A program made the translations under genes and the position numbers. A stretch of DNA of 64,000 bases from Litoreibacter ponti (GTDB taxonomy: Bacteria; Pseudomonadota; Alphaproteobacteria; Rhodobacterales; Rhodobacteraceae). This document shows positions 28,916 to 36,038 of the stretch, piece after piece (within the stretch, counting starts at the first letter, position 1; each line of letters opens with the position of its first letter). The DNA lies in the NCBI RefSeq assembly GCF_003054285.1, contig NZ_QBKS01000003.1, positions 62,001 through 126,000 of the forward strand, given 5' to 3'. Below the pieces are notes generated by a model, which was not told the DNA's origin, did not search any database, and saw only the letters and a program-made list of their open reading frames with translations.

Positions 28916-29508
28916 GCGTGTGCCACGATCTGGTCGACAACAGGATGCATCCAGGCCGGAACATGTCTGCTTTGCTTTGCAAGCTGCGCCCGGTCTTTGG
29001 CATCCAGCGTGCGGGCGATCTTGCCGATCACCTGATCGTCAACACGATCCTTGCCGACATAGCGGAGCGCCTGGAAAACAGTCCCTGTCTTTGACCCGGC
29101 ACCGACCAATGTCTTCGGAGAGGCATTCCGGAACTGGATCACCTGCCGCCCGATCTTCTTGGTTCGGGTAGGCCCGTCGGTCATGTAGGTCGGATTGGAC
29201 GGGACCTGGGTGGACAGACCCAACTGGTTCGCTGCCATCGCAGGGGAGGGCTGCAGAACCTGGTTGTCCTTCCGCGCTACTGCGCGTGCGATGTCATCGG
29301 CTGAGGGTGCCAAGGCACCGAAAAGGGGGCTGTGCTTGGGATAGTCGTAGAGCCCACGCGTCAGCCGCCGGATCACACCCTGATCCGCCAGGCGCGACAG
29401 TGCCTGATCCACGCTTGCACGTGATCCGATATCGAGGAAGTCCGACGGCGCGAAGATGGCGCCCCGGCCTTTCCCAACGATGCGCTGCTTGATTTTCGAC
29501 GTGATCAT
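28912..29508 (-). CDS. AbiEi-type antitoxin (DUF6088)
   Basis: The 198-residue protein has an N-terminal winged helix (FAPSDFLDIGSRASVDQALSRL, then GVIRRLTRGLYDYPKHSPLFG) and the C-terminal domain found in AbiEi/DUF6088 antitoxins. These bind their own promoter and neutralise AbiEii. The stop overlaps the toxin start (ATGA), as usual for type IV pairs. A palindrome sits over the promoter just upstream and is the likely autoregulatory operator. Confidence 0.85.
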   Translation of the reverse strand: MITSKIKQRIVGKGRGAIFAPSDFLDIGSRASVDQALSRLADQGVIRRLTRGLYDYPKHSPLFGALAPSADDIARAVARKDNQVLQPSPAMAANQLGLSTQVPSNPTYMTDGPTRTKKIGRQVIQFRNASPKTLVGAGSKTGTVFQALRYVGKDRVDDQVIGKIARTLDAKDRAQLAKQSRHVPAWMHPVVDQIVAHA

Positions 29509-29522
29509 GGTTCAACTCCGTG

Positions 29523-29555
29523 TCAGAAAATAGGGTATATTTTTCTGAACGTCAA
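29523..29555 (-). promoter_or_regulatory. Promoter and operator of the AbiE pair
   Basis: On the minus strand TTGACG (29555-29550), a 17-nt spacer and TATTTT form a good promoter. The perfect 8-bp inverted repeat TCAGAAAA (29523-29530) and TTTTCTGA (29541-29548) covers the spacer and the -10 region. This is where an AbiEi-type repressor would be expected to bind. Confidence 0.65.
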
Positions 29556-29672
29556 GATGGAGAGATTGTTGCAAAAGAGGTCAAACAACAGCAGCGGAGG
29601 CTTAGGGCAACCGATCCATCACAATCCAGAATCAAACACTGAAGTTGGATTCAGTAACATCATTGGACTGAG

Positions 29673-29951
29673 GTGGAGAATTTGTCCGATACTCGTATCA
29701 TGATCGAAAGCGACAAGACGCATCTGGACCTTGTCCGAATTGTTCCCTCCGAGAACATGGCGCGGTTCTATGGGATCGCGCTCCAGCCTACCCTCTTTGG
29801 CGAGGTTGCCGTCGTCAGATGTTGGGGGCGGATTGGCACACGTGGTCGTGTGATGGCCATCACATATCCGGACGCAGAGCAGGCTGTCGATGCACTCGCA
29901 AAGCTGGAGAACATGAAGCGCCGACGTGGCTATGTAACGACCGATGAGTAG
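29673..29951 (+). CDS. WGR-domain protein
   Basis: The small 92-residue protein consists of one WGR domain. It has the hallmark RCWGRIGTRGR, the upstream NMARFYGIALQPTLFGEVAVV and the closing KLENMKRRRGYV. WGR domains bind nucleic acid and occur alone in many alphaproteobacteria, often on mobile DNA. The start is a GTG at 29673. An ATG at 29700 would shorten it by nine residues, and neither has a strong ribosome-binding site. No partner gene is close. Confidence 0.8.
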   Translation: MENLSDTRIMIESDKTHLDLVRIVPSENMARFYGIALQPTLFGEVAVVRCWGRIGTRGRVMAITYPDAEQAVDALAKLENMKRRRGYVTTDE

Positions 29952-30451
29952 GAAGAGTTGGGCGGAGAGCCGCCGTTCGCTGCGCACCCTAAGAGATTTT
30001 TTTGGTTTCCCGAATGCAGACATTAGAATTCTCGTGGTCGGGAGAGTAGAATTGCTAACTCAAAAAACTCAAAAAGTAGTCAAACTTCGGAATGTTCATC
30101 CTGGTAGACCTGCCGAGCGGAAAAACCGTTATCAACTCTGAACCGTTTCTCCGAACATTGCACCCGAAAACGCTCCTGTGGGATCGCTGGTATGACCTAA
30201 AATCGTCCATGATAACCTTAGGAATGTTTCACAACTGAGCGCGCGAGCGACAGGTCTGCGTGCTCAGACCCTGAGAATTCGGCGTTCGGCCTCGGCATGT
30301 ATCGCCCGAACCCTACCGTCTCACCAAGAATTTTTGATCTTACTCGATCGGGGTTGACGGAGAGACGTCGCAGATTGTTCACATTTGCGAAGTGGGGATC
30401 ACAAAACGATGAGGGACAAAGTATCGTTAACAATGACGGCGCATTACGCTA
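29952..30451. other. Intergenic region before the YcaO-peroxidase locus
   Basis: This 500-bp stretch is AT-richer than its surroundings and carries no clear gene. The only thing of note is a 48-codon plus-strand frame at 30092-30238, listed separately. It marks a composition break between the plasmid maintenance genes and the following locus. Confidence 0.5.
30092..30238 (+). CDS. Possible 48-residue ORF
   Basis: An ATG at 30092 opens a frame containing LVDLPSGKTVINSEPFLRTL and, later, LLWDRWYDLKSSM, ending at a TGA. The amino-acid mix, with Trp-rich and ordered segments, looks more protein-like than a random frame. However, there is no convincing ribosome-binding site and I recognise no family. 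It could be a remnant of a larger gene. Confidence 0.2.
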   Translation: MFILVDLPSGKTVINSEPFLRTLHPKTLLWDRWYDLKSSMITLGMFHN

Positions 30452-30814
30452 TCAGGGCTTAACGTGCGATTTGACGAACCCTTCAATGAAATCGGCACCT
30501 GCATATCCTGCGGCCATGATCGTGAGAATGAACTCGCCGTCTAACTTTAACGCACCGTCGGCCGGGTTAGGAATAAAGCCTTCGCCTTTCAAGATCGTCA
30601 TGCCGATCAATGAGGCGACGCCCGCCAAAATGCCAAACAGAAGACTGAGCCACAATTTAATGCTGTCAAATTCATGTTTAAACGCGGCAGGATCGCTTCC
30701 GGTCGATTGTTGCAGTTTGTGAATCCCGACCGCGATTCGAATAAGCTGGCCCAAGATACCGAAACCCGCACCCAAAGCTGCAAGAGTAATCCAGTCCAAT
30801 GGTGTCAGTGTCAT
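30452..30814 (-). CDS. Small three-helix membrane protein, predicted regulon member
   Basis: The 120-residue protein has three predicted membrane segments at about residues 8-28, 52-73 and 92-110, separated by short polar loops. I recognise no family. Its promoter region carries three 7-bp direct repeats with 4-bp spacers, pointing toward this gene and ending 56 nt before its ATG. The same repeat type lies in front of the two operons at 38.3-38.5 kb. It is divergent from the BTAD regulator gene. I infer that it belongs to the YcaO-peroxidase system, perhaps as a membrane or immunity-like component. Confidence 0.6.
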   Translation of the reverse strand: MTLTPLDWITLAALGAGFGILGQLIRIAVGIHKLQQSTGSDPAAFKHEFDSIKLWLSLLFGILAGVASLIGMTILKGEGFIPNPADGALKLDGEFILTIMAAGYAGADFIEGFVKSHVKP

Positions 30815-30870
30815 GTCTACACTCCATATTTTTCAGAATAAATTCAGTGGCTTCGACCATGCCTGAGCGC

Positions 30871-30899
30871 CGTAAATGGACCGTGAAAGGATCGTTATT
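30871..30899 (-). promoter_or_regulatory. SARP-like direct-repeat operator facing the small membrane protein gene
   Basis: On the plus strand the heptads CGTAAAT (30871-30877), CGTGAAA (30882-30888) and CGTTATT (30893-30899) are separated by GGAC and GGAT, an exact 11-bp period. Read on the minus strand they are AATAACG, TTTCACG and ATTTACG, running toward the gene that starts at 30814. SARP/BTAD regulators are known to bind such 7+4 bp direct repeats. Confidence 0.65.
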
Positions 30900-30963
30900 T
30901 TGGTCTTTCAGTGGATTTGATGCCAAAAATTGGTAGATTTGAAAGGTGGGGTATGGGGTTAAG

Positions 30964-32907
30964 ATGGACGTTAATACTTTAGAGATTTCTTTACTAAATT
31001 CGGTCCCGGAAATACGGTATCGCGGCGACTTGGTGCAACTGAACTCCAAGAAGGCCGAAGCCTTGCTGATCTATATCGCGCTTACGAAGGAGCGCTTTTT
31101 CCGGCGTGATTTCCTGGCAATGCTTCTGTGGGAGGATCGCGACCTCAAGCTGGCGCGTGACAATCTCAGACAGACACTGGCGCGTATCAAACGGACCTGC
31201 GGAGAACTGCGCCCGGCTATCGAGATACAACGCAGCAAGATTCTGGTGGATGCAAAGTCGGTTGCGAACGATATCCAGACCCTCGTCCTGAAAATCACGG
31301 AGCAACCGGAAGACTTGCGCCCGGCGGACTTGAATTTTGAATTTGATCGGATACTCGCACAGTTCGACGAAGTTGGCGAAGCGTTTAGTTCCTGGATTCA
31401 CGTCGCCCGGCGCACCGCTGAAGACAACATTTCGCAGGGGCTTCTTGGTCTGTTGGCAAAGCCCAATCTTGATCCGAATGCCGGTCTTATGGTGGCGAAT
31501 GCGCTTTTGCGGATTGATCCGACGAATGAAACAGCCGTGCGTTTCAAAATGCAGAATCTTGCCTTCAGAGGAGAGCCTGCGGTCGCCTTGCGGGCCTATA
31601 ACGAGCTCTATGATTTGCTAGACAGGGAATATGATGTCGAACCGGCACCGGAGACGATTGATCTGAATGCGGCGATCAAACTGGGATCATTCGCATCGGC
31701 GAATGCACCTAGCAATCCGATAATCCACAGACCGGCAAACGACGAGCCACCGCAGATTTTTGTCTCGGACTTTACGGTCTCCAACGACCCTTCGAAATCA
31801 AAGATGCTAGCGCAGTTTTTTCGCTCCGAGGTGTTGAGCAACCTGTCACGGTTTCGAGAATGGAGCGTGGTTGATTTTCGCCCGCAAGGCCGGGATTTCT
31901 ATCAACTGGATTGCCAGATCGCCAGCCGGCAAGATGATATCGAAGCGATTGTGACGGTACGGCGGGATGCTGATGGCCGGATCGTCTGGAGCGAACACTT
32001 CATTACCGGATATGACAACTGGCGCACCACGCAATGGCGCATTGCGAGGCAACTGGCCCTGGCAATCAACCTCAGCCTGTCGACAGACCGACTGAAGTCA
32101 TGTCTGCGAGAACGGCCCGAGGACCGCACGACCTTCGACAAATGGGCCTTGTGCAACGGGCTGAATTCGCAATGGTCGCCTGATGCCATGAACACGGTGA
32201 TTTCCAACCTTGAAGAGATAGCCAAAACATCACCGCAATTTGGTTTGGCTCATTCGCATCTGGCGGAATATTACAACAAGAGACATCTGGTCTATCCGGG
32301 CCTTTTTCGATCCAAGGAAAGTGTCGCGAAGGCGCTTTATCACGCAAAGCAATCCATGGTTCTGGATCCGCTGGACACTCATACGCACCGGGTGCTTGCC
32401 TGGGCGCGCACGCTCAACGGCGAATACGATGTGGCGGAGTTTCATTTCCAACAGGCCTTTGATTTGAACCCTGCGAACCTCAATGTCCGGATCTCCTGCG
32501 CCTTGGGCTTTGCGTTTCTGGACAATCTAGAGAAGGCCTGTTCGATTGCCGATGAAACCCGCAAGATGTCGGTGCCCTTACAGCCCGTTCACTGGGCCTA
32601 TATGCAGAACATCTACTTTCTGTCCGGTCGATTGTCTGATGCGAAACAGGCCGGTGACATAGCCGATGATGCTATATTGAATATCCCTGCCTGGCAGGCA
32701 ACGGTCCTGAAAGAGCAGGGCGACATTGATGGCGCTGAGCGCCAGAAGGCACGGTTTTTCGAGCTGACGCGTCAGAACTGGCATGGTGAGGCGGAACCAG
32801 ACGATCAGAAAATTCTCGAATGGTTCGCGCAGTGTTTTCCGATCAAGAACACGGAGAAAGTCGAGGGTCTGTTCCGCTTTATGCAGCGATCACCTCAACC
32901 ACATTGA
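30964..32907 (+). CDS. SARP/AfsR-type transcriptional regulator with BTAD and TPR regions
   Basis: The protein starts at ATG 30964, preceded by GGGG at 30955-30958. A GTG at 30946 would add six residues. The first 90 or so residues form an OmpR-like winged helix (LNSKKAEALLIYIALTKER, then FLAMLLWEDRDLKLARDNLR). Next comes a bacterial transcriptional activation domain with ALLRIDPTNETAVRFKMQNL and VALRAYNELYDLLDREYDVE. The C-terminal half has TPR-like helical repeats. This is the SARP architecture, rare outside actinomycetes. The gene converges on the minus operon, with 3' ends overlapping by 13 nt. I infer that it controls the flanking operons through the matching direct repeats. Confidence 0.8.
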   Translation: MDVNTLEISLLNSVPEIRYRGDLVQLNSKKAEALLIYIALTKERFFRRDFLAMLLWEDRDLKLARDNLRQTLARIKRTCGELRPAIEIQRSKILVDAKSVANDIQTLVLKITEQPEDLRPADLNFEFDRILAQFDEVGEAFSSWIHVARRTAEDNISQGLLGLLAKPNLDPNAGLMVANALLRIDPTNETAVRFKMQNLAFRGEPAVALRAYNELYDLLDREYDVEPAPETIDLNAAIKLGSFASANAPSNPIIHRPANDEPPQIFVSDFTVSNDPSKSKMLAQFFRSEVLSNLSRFREWSVVDFRPQGRDFYQLDCQIASRQDDIEAIVTVRRDADGRIVWSEHFITGYDNWRTTQWRIARQLALAINLSLSTDRLKSCLRERPEDRTTFDKWALCNGLNSQWSPDAMNTVISNLEEIAKTSPQFGLAHSHLAEYYNKRHLVYPGLFRSKESVAKALYHAKQSMVLDPLDTHTHRVLAWARTLNGEYDVAEFHFQQAFDLNPANLNVRISCALGFAFLDNLEKACSIADETRKMSVPLQPVHWAYMQNIYFLSGRLSDAKQAGDIADDAILNIPAWQATVLKEQGDIDGAERQKARFFELTRQNWHGEAEPDDQKILEWFAQCFPIKNTEKVEGLFRFMQRSPQPH

Positions 32908-33527
32908 CGGATCGGGTAGGACCCGAGCTGTTCGAAGAACAAACTTTCATCGTCGCCTGCAGCATCCGTTTTCTTCTGTAACTCATCAAGCTCGGTTTCG
33001 ATGAGAGGCCGCACTTGATCGGCAATGGTGTGTCCCAGTTCCGCTATGATTGCGCTTTCAATACCGGCAGCAAGCTCCCGCGCGCTACCAACAAGTTTCT
33101 CAATGTATTTTGGTTCGCCCATCGGCCTCCCCTGAGCGAGGCCGTAGTCCAAAACACTCTGATGCGGAACCGCGATGATGATTTCATCTTCGCCCTCAAA
33201 AACGAACCTCACCTTGATATTATCAGTGAGACTGGTGCAAGCTCCCGGGCCAATGATGTCGCCCTCGGACCAGCCACCTGAGGTGTCCTTTTTCACCTTG
33301 GTTATGGCGAGCGCATTGCAGATTTTCGTGCCAGCGGCGCTTAAATCAGCATCATCGCTGCCGATAATGCCTTCGAGGTCCATAAAAGGCGTTTCGCCAG
33401 TTGGTGGAGACGTGAGTGCCGCATTCGCATTGAAACTCAGGTCCTTTATTGCGTTTCCGATTGCAGACAAATCGGAGGTTTCATCTGTGAGATTGTCCTT
33501 ACTCTTAATTCGGGTGTAAAAACTCAT
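32895..33527 (-). CDS. Unknown 210-residue protein, last gene of the YcaO operon
   Basis: The start at 33527 (MSFYTRIKSKDNLTDETSDL) overlaps the stop of the peroxidase-like gene by 4 nt. A longer frame that begins inside that gene is rejected. I recognise no family. The N-terminal 100 residues are polar and Asp/Ser-rich. The middle (NIKVRFVFEGEDEIIIAVP) looks like beta structure, and the end is helical (SAIIAELGHTIADQVRP), finishing YPIRQCG. No signal peptide or membrane segment is seen. The tight coupling suggests that it works with the divergent peroxidase, as a subunit, chaperone or substrate. Confidence 0.65.
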   Translation of the reverse strand: MSFYTRIKSKDNLTDETSDLSAIGNAIKDLSFNANAALTSPPTGETPFMDLEGIIGSDDADLSAAGTKICNALAITKVKKDTSGGWSEGDIIGPGACTSLTDNIKVRFVFEGEDEIIIAVPHQSVLDYGLAQGRPMGEPKYIEKLVGSARELAAGIESAIIAELGHTIADQVRPLIETELDELQKKTDAAGDDESLFFEQLGSYPIRQCG

Positions 33528-34948
33528 GCGAGTGCTCCTTTCGTGGATGGCAGTTTTGGCTTCGACTTTCTCATATCTGCGAAGTTTTTCGGGAGACCAT
33601 CTGCCAATTTCACCAGACGGAGTTGGTCCAGAATCCCGAGGTATTTGTCTCTGACAACCCGGATGTTGGTGTCGAGGAATTGCCTGACGGCAGCAGAGGC
33701 TGTCGGACCCAGTGTGCCGGATTCTTGCTCGCAATAACCTTCCGCCAGGAAGGCAAGATGCAAGGGCAGATTTTTCGGCTTTAGCTTGTGATTTGAACCG
33801 TGGTTCTGGATGTCTTCGAGCAATTTTTCGACACAAGGAGAGAGATGGCGGTACTTTCCCAGGGTCGAGACCTCGTGCTCTTCCGCGGCGGCTCGGTCCT
33901 TCTCGAAGATCGGCTTATCGCCAAATCCTGCCGAGAAACTGGGCGTAAAGGCGGTCTTGTTGACATCTGGATCAAGAAACACATCCCATCTGATCGCCCA
34001 ATCCACGCTCCAGCTTTCCAAGCTTGCCCGAATTGCGTCGGCCAAAGACGCGGTGTTTTTCCCCAGCTTAAGTCGAGGCTTGCAGGTGTCCCATGCGAGC
34101 ATGCGCAGCAATGTCTCGCTCTTGGCCCCGTCTTGGAGGTGATATCTGTCTAGGGCCAGGCAATGAAAGGCCCGGAATACGCCCTGGAAGGTGTCTTTTC
34201 CGACGGGCGGTCGTCCGATTGACCGGGTGCCGTCACGGCAACAGACTTGATCGCCCAATTCATGCAAGAGGATGTTATGATAGGTCAGAACAGTGAGGGC
34301 GCGCGCGGCTTGAAAAGCAACCTCCGGCGCCGAGTATCGCTTTGGGTTAGATGATCTGAGCGCTTTCACCCATCGGTTGTGATAGCTCATGAATTCGGCT
34401 GTGATCTGCATCAGGATGGGCTGGTCCGCGTTTCGAGGGTCGGCAAGACGCGGGACCAAATGTTCAAGCGGTATCTTGTTTCTTTTGCCCCACCGCTGGA
34501 AGTTGAGCGAGAACGCAGGCAGCGTAACGGTTTGCTCCCATTCGGGGTGGTCATACGAATTCAGAGCGAATTCTGCTGAGGGTTTGCGGCCAAGAAAATC
34601 CAAAGGAACATAAAACTGGGGGTCGAGATGGAGGCCCTCCCCGTAAATCGTGTCAAGCGACAGCGGGTTGGTGCGCAAGTTTGAAGGCCTCATTTGCCTG
34701 ACACGCGCAGGGCTCGCCGATTGAATATCGAACTTCACCGAAAACGCGACATCGTGCGCCATGAGCTGGGCGAGGTATGTCACGATGGGAGAGAATGTCT
34801 CGCGTTTATGCAAGCAATGTTCCCGCCATTTCTCGCTTGTGAGAGTGTTGTTCAGGGCCTCGAATTCGGCCGACAGTTTTTCGTCCTTGGGTTTATCTTT
34901 GTCTGACGGAATGCTGTCCCAGATACTAAATACTTCACCGTGTCTCAT
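33524..34948 (-). CDS. Divergent animal-type haem peroxidase (peroxidase-cyclooxygenase superfamily)
   Basis: The 474-residue protein is highly diverged but keeps the key positions of the animal haem peroxidase fold. A distal pair, His65-Asp66, lies in YLAQLMAHDVAFS. The segment NLRTNPLSLDTIYGEG matches NLRAGSLNLDSLYGGG of the second peroxidase here. The catalytic-type Arg172 is in ADPRNADQP, and the proximal-type His190-Asn191 is in FMSYHNRW. A strong Shine-Dalgarno (GAGGAGGGGG) precedes the ATG. It is third in the minus operon after the OmpA-like and YcaO genes. It could be an active enzyme or a haem-binding partner. Confidence 0.65.
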   Translation of the reverse strand: MRHGEVFSIWDSIPSDKDKPKDEKLSAEFEALNNTLTSEKWREHCLHKRETFSPIVTYLAQLMAHDVAFSVKFDIQSASPARVRQMRPSNLRTNPLSLDTIYGEGLHLDPQFYVPLDFLGRKPSAEFALNSYDHPEWEQTVTLPAFSLNFQRWGKRNKIPLEHLVPRLADPRNADQPILMQITAEFMSYHNRWVKALRSSNPKRYSAPEVAFQAARALTVLTYHNILLHELGDQVCCRDGTRSIGRPPVGKDTFQGVFRAFHCLALDRYHLQDGAKSETLLRMLAWDTCKPRLKLGKNTASLADAIRASLESWSVDWAIRWDVFLDPDVNKTAFTPSFSAGFGDKPIFEKDRAAAEEHEVSTLGKYRHLSPCVEKLLEDIQNHGSNHKLKPKNLPLHLAFLAEGYCEQESGTLGPTASAAVRQFLDTNIRVVRDKYLGILDQLRLVKLADGLPKNFADMRKSKPKLPSTKGALA

Positions 34949-35020
34949 AAGTTCCCCCTCCTCAAATACAACAAAACCAATACCCGTGAATTCAGCGTGA
35001 ATCGCAAAATATGTAAATGA

Positions 35021-36013
35021 CTATAGAGGCGCGTGGTCGCTTCCTGATCGAAAAGGCGCATGCCTGGGGTTGCGGAACATGGCTCGCCATGTGGGAACGC
35101 CGATGCGCGGTGACGTGAGATCTGTCAGAAAAACAGGGACACCCCCGTCCTCCAAACCGCGCCCCAAAAACTGCGGATCCCGGGCAAAACCGGACGGCAA
35201 GATGACGTCGTCGATATCGTGGTCTTGCGGTGGTGTATCGCTGAAGAACTTCTGGAGGCGTCTCTGCAATCTGGATGCTCTGTCGCGGTTGGTGCCGGGC
35301 TCAATCTTGTCACCGTCTATCTGACCACGCACCAGATCGGCTGTTTCAAGTTCAACGCTTAGCAACTCCTCCAGCGCACCGTAGAGGGCGGCGAAGGGAT
35401 TGGTATCAGCGGCGAAACCTATTGCGAGTTGCCTGCCTGAAAGATCGCTGCCGAGCGCGCCGATTACGTAGCTGCCCGGTGGAGCGGTCAAAAACAGGAA
35501 CCGGGTCCTCCGCGCCAAAGGTGCCTGGCCGCGGAGGCGTGCCACCAAGGGCGTGATGTTCAGCCGGTCACAGGTGGTCTGCGGAAGCCACTGCGTAGGA
35601 GTGCTGCCTTTCCACCAGTCTTCGATAGCGCGCCGTTCGCATAATTCGAGAAGCGCACGATACTTCGCCTCACGAGCGATATTGTGGGTGGCCGTGCCAT
35701 GGCTGCTCAGGGGCCTGTCATCGCCGTAATAGAGGGCCGGGTCGATTTCATGTCTGTTGCCAGAAACAGGATCGACACAGGTCCAACTCTGCTGACTGCT
35801 TGCTGTGAGCAGGCTAGCCCTTTCGACGGCTTCGCCGAGCAGGCGCTGCTCTGCACCGCGACGGGTCCGTCCCTTCCCACTTACGTAGACAGGAGGATAG
35901 GTAGGCACTTTCCACCCGGGTTTGAGGCGGGCTGCACAGACGTGAAAGTTCCGCGCATAGGGGCTTGCAAACCATCGCGTGCCCTCGATCTCCTGCTTCA
36001 TGCGTGTTACCAT
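35021..36013 (-). CDS. Stand-alone YcaO-domain protein
   Basis: YcaO enzymes use ATP to activate peptide backbone amides, forming azolines, thioamides or amidines. This 330-residue protein shows the conserved ATP/Mg pattern: GKGRTRRGAEQRLLGEAVER (E61 and E64-R65), SSHGTATHNIAREA (N111, E115) and LLELCERRA (E123, E126-R127). It also has LEELLSVELETADL and the late VFLTDLTSPRIGVPTW. The Pro-rich C-terminus of azoline cyclodehydratases is absent. No TfuA, E1-like/ocin-ThiF or SagB partner lies nearby. The gene starts 25 nt after the OmpA-like gene and is followed by the peroxidase-like gene. GAGAG precedes the ATG as a ribosome-binding site. The substrate is unknown. Confidence 0.82.
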   Translation of the reverse strand: MVTRMKQEIEGTRWFASPYARNFHVCAARLKPGWKVPTYPPVYVSGKGRTRRGAEQRLLGEAVERASLLTASSQQSWTCVDPVSGNRHEIDPALYYGDDRPLSSHGTATHNIAREAKYRALLELCERRAIEDWWKGSTPTQWLPQTTCDRLNITPLVARLRGQAPLARRTRFLFLTAPPGSYVIGALGSDLSGRQLAIGFAADTNPFAALYGALEELLSVELETADLVRGQIDGDKIEPGTNRDRASRLQRRLQKFFSDTPPQDHDIDDVILPSGFARDPQFLGRGLEDGGVPVFLTDLTSPRIGVPTWRAMFRNPRHAPFRSGSDHAPL

Positions 36014-36038
36014 TTAAACTCTCTAACATTCGGCTTTA

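Noticed and set aside
33527..33836. 103-residue N-terminal extension of the unknown protein at 32895
   Set aside because: It lies inside the peroxidase-like gene and is Arg/Pro-rich; the ATG at 33527 overlapping the upstream stop is the natural start.
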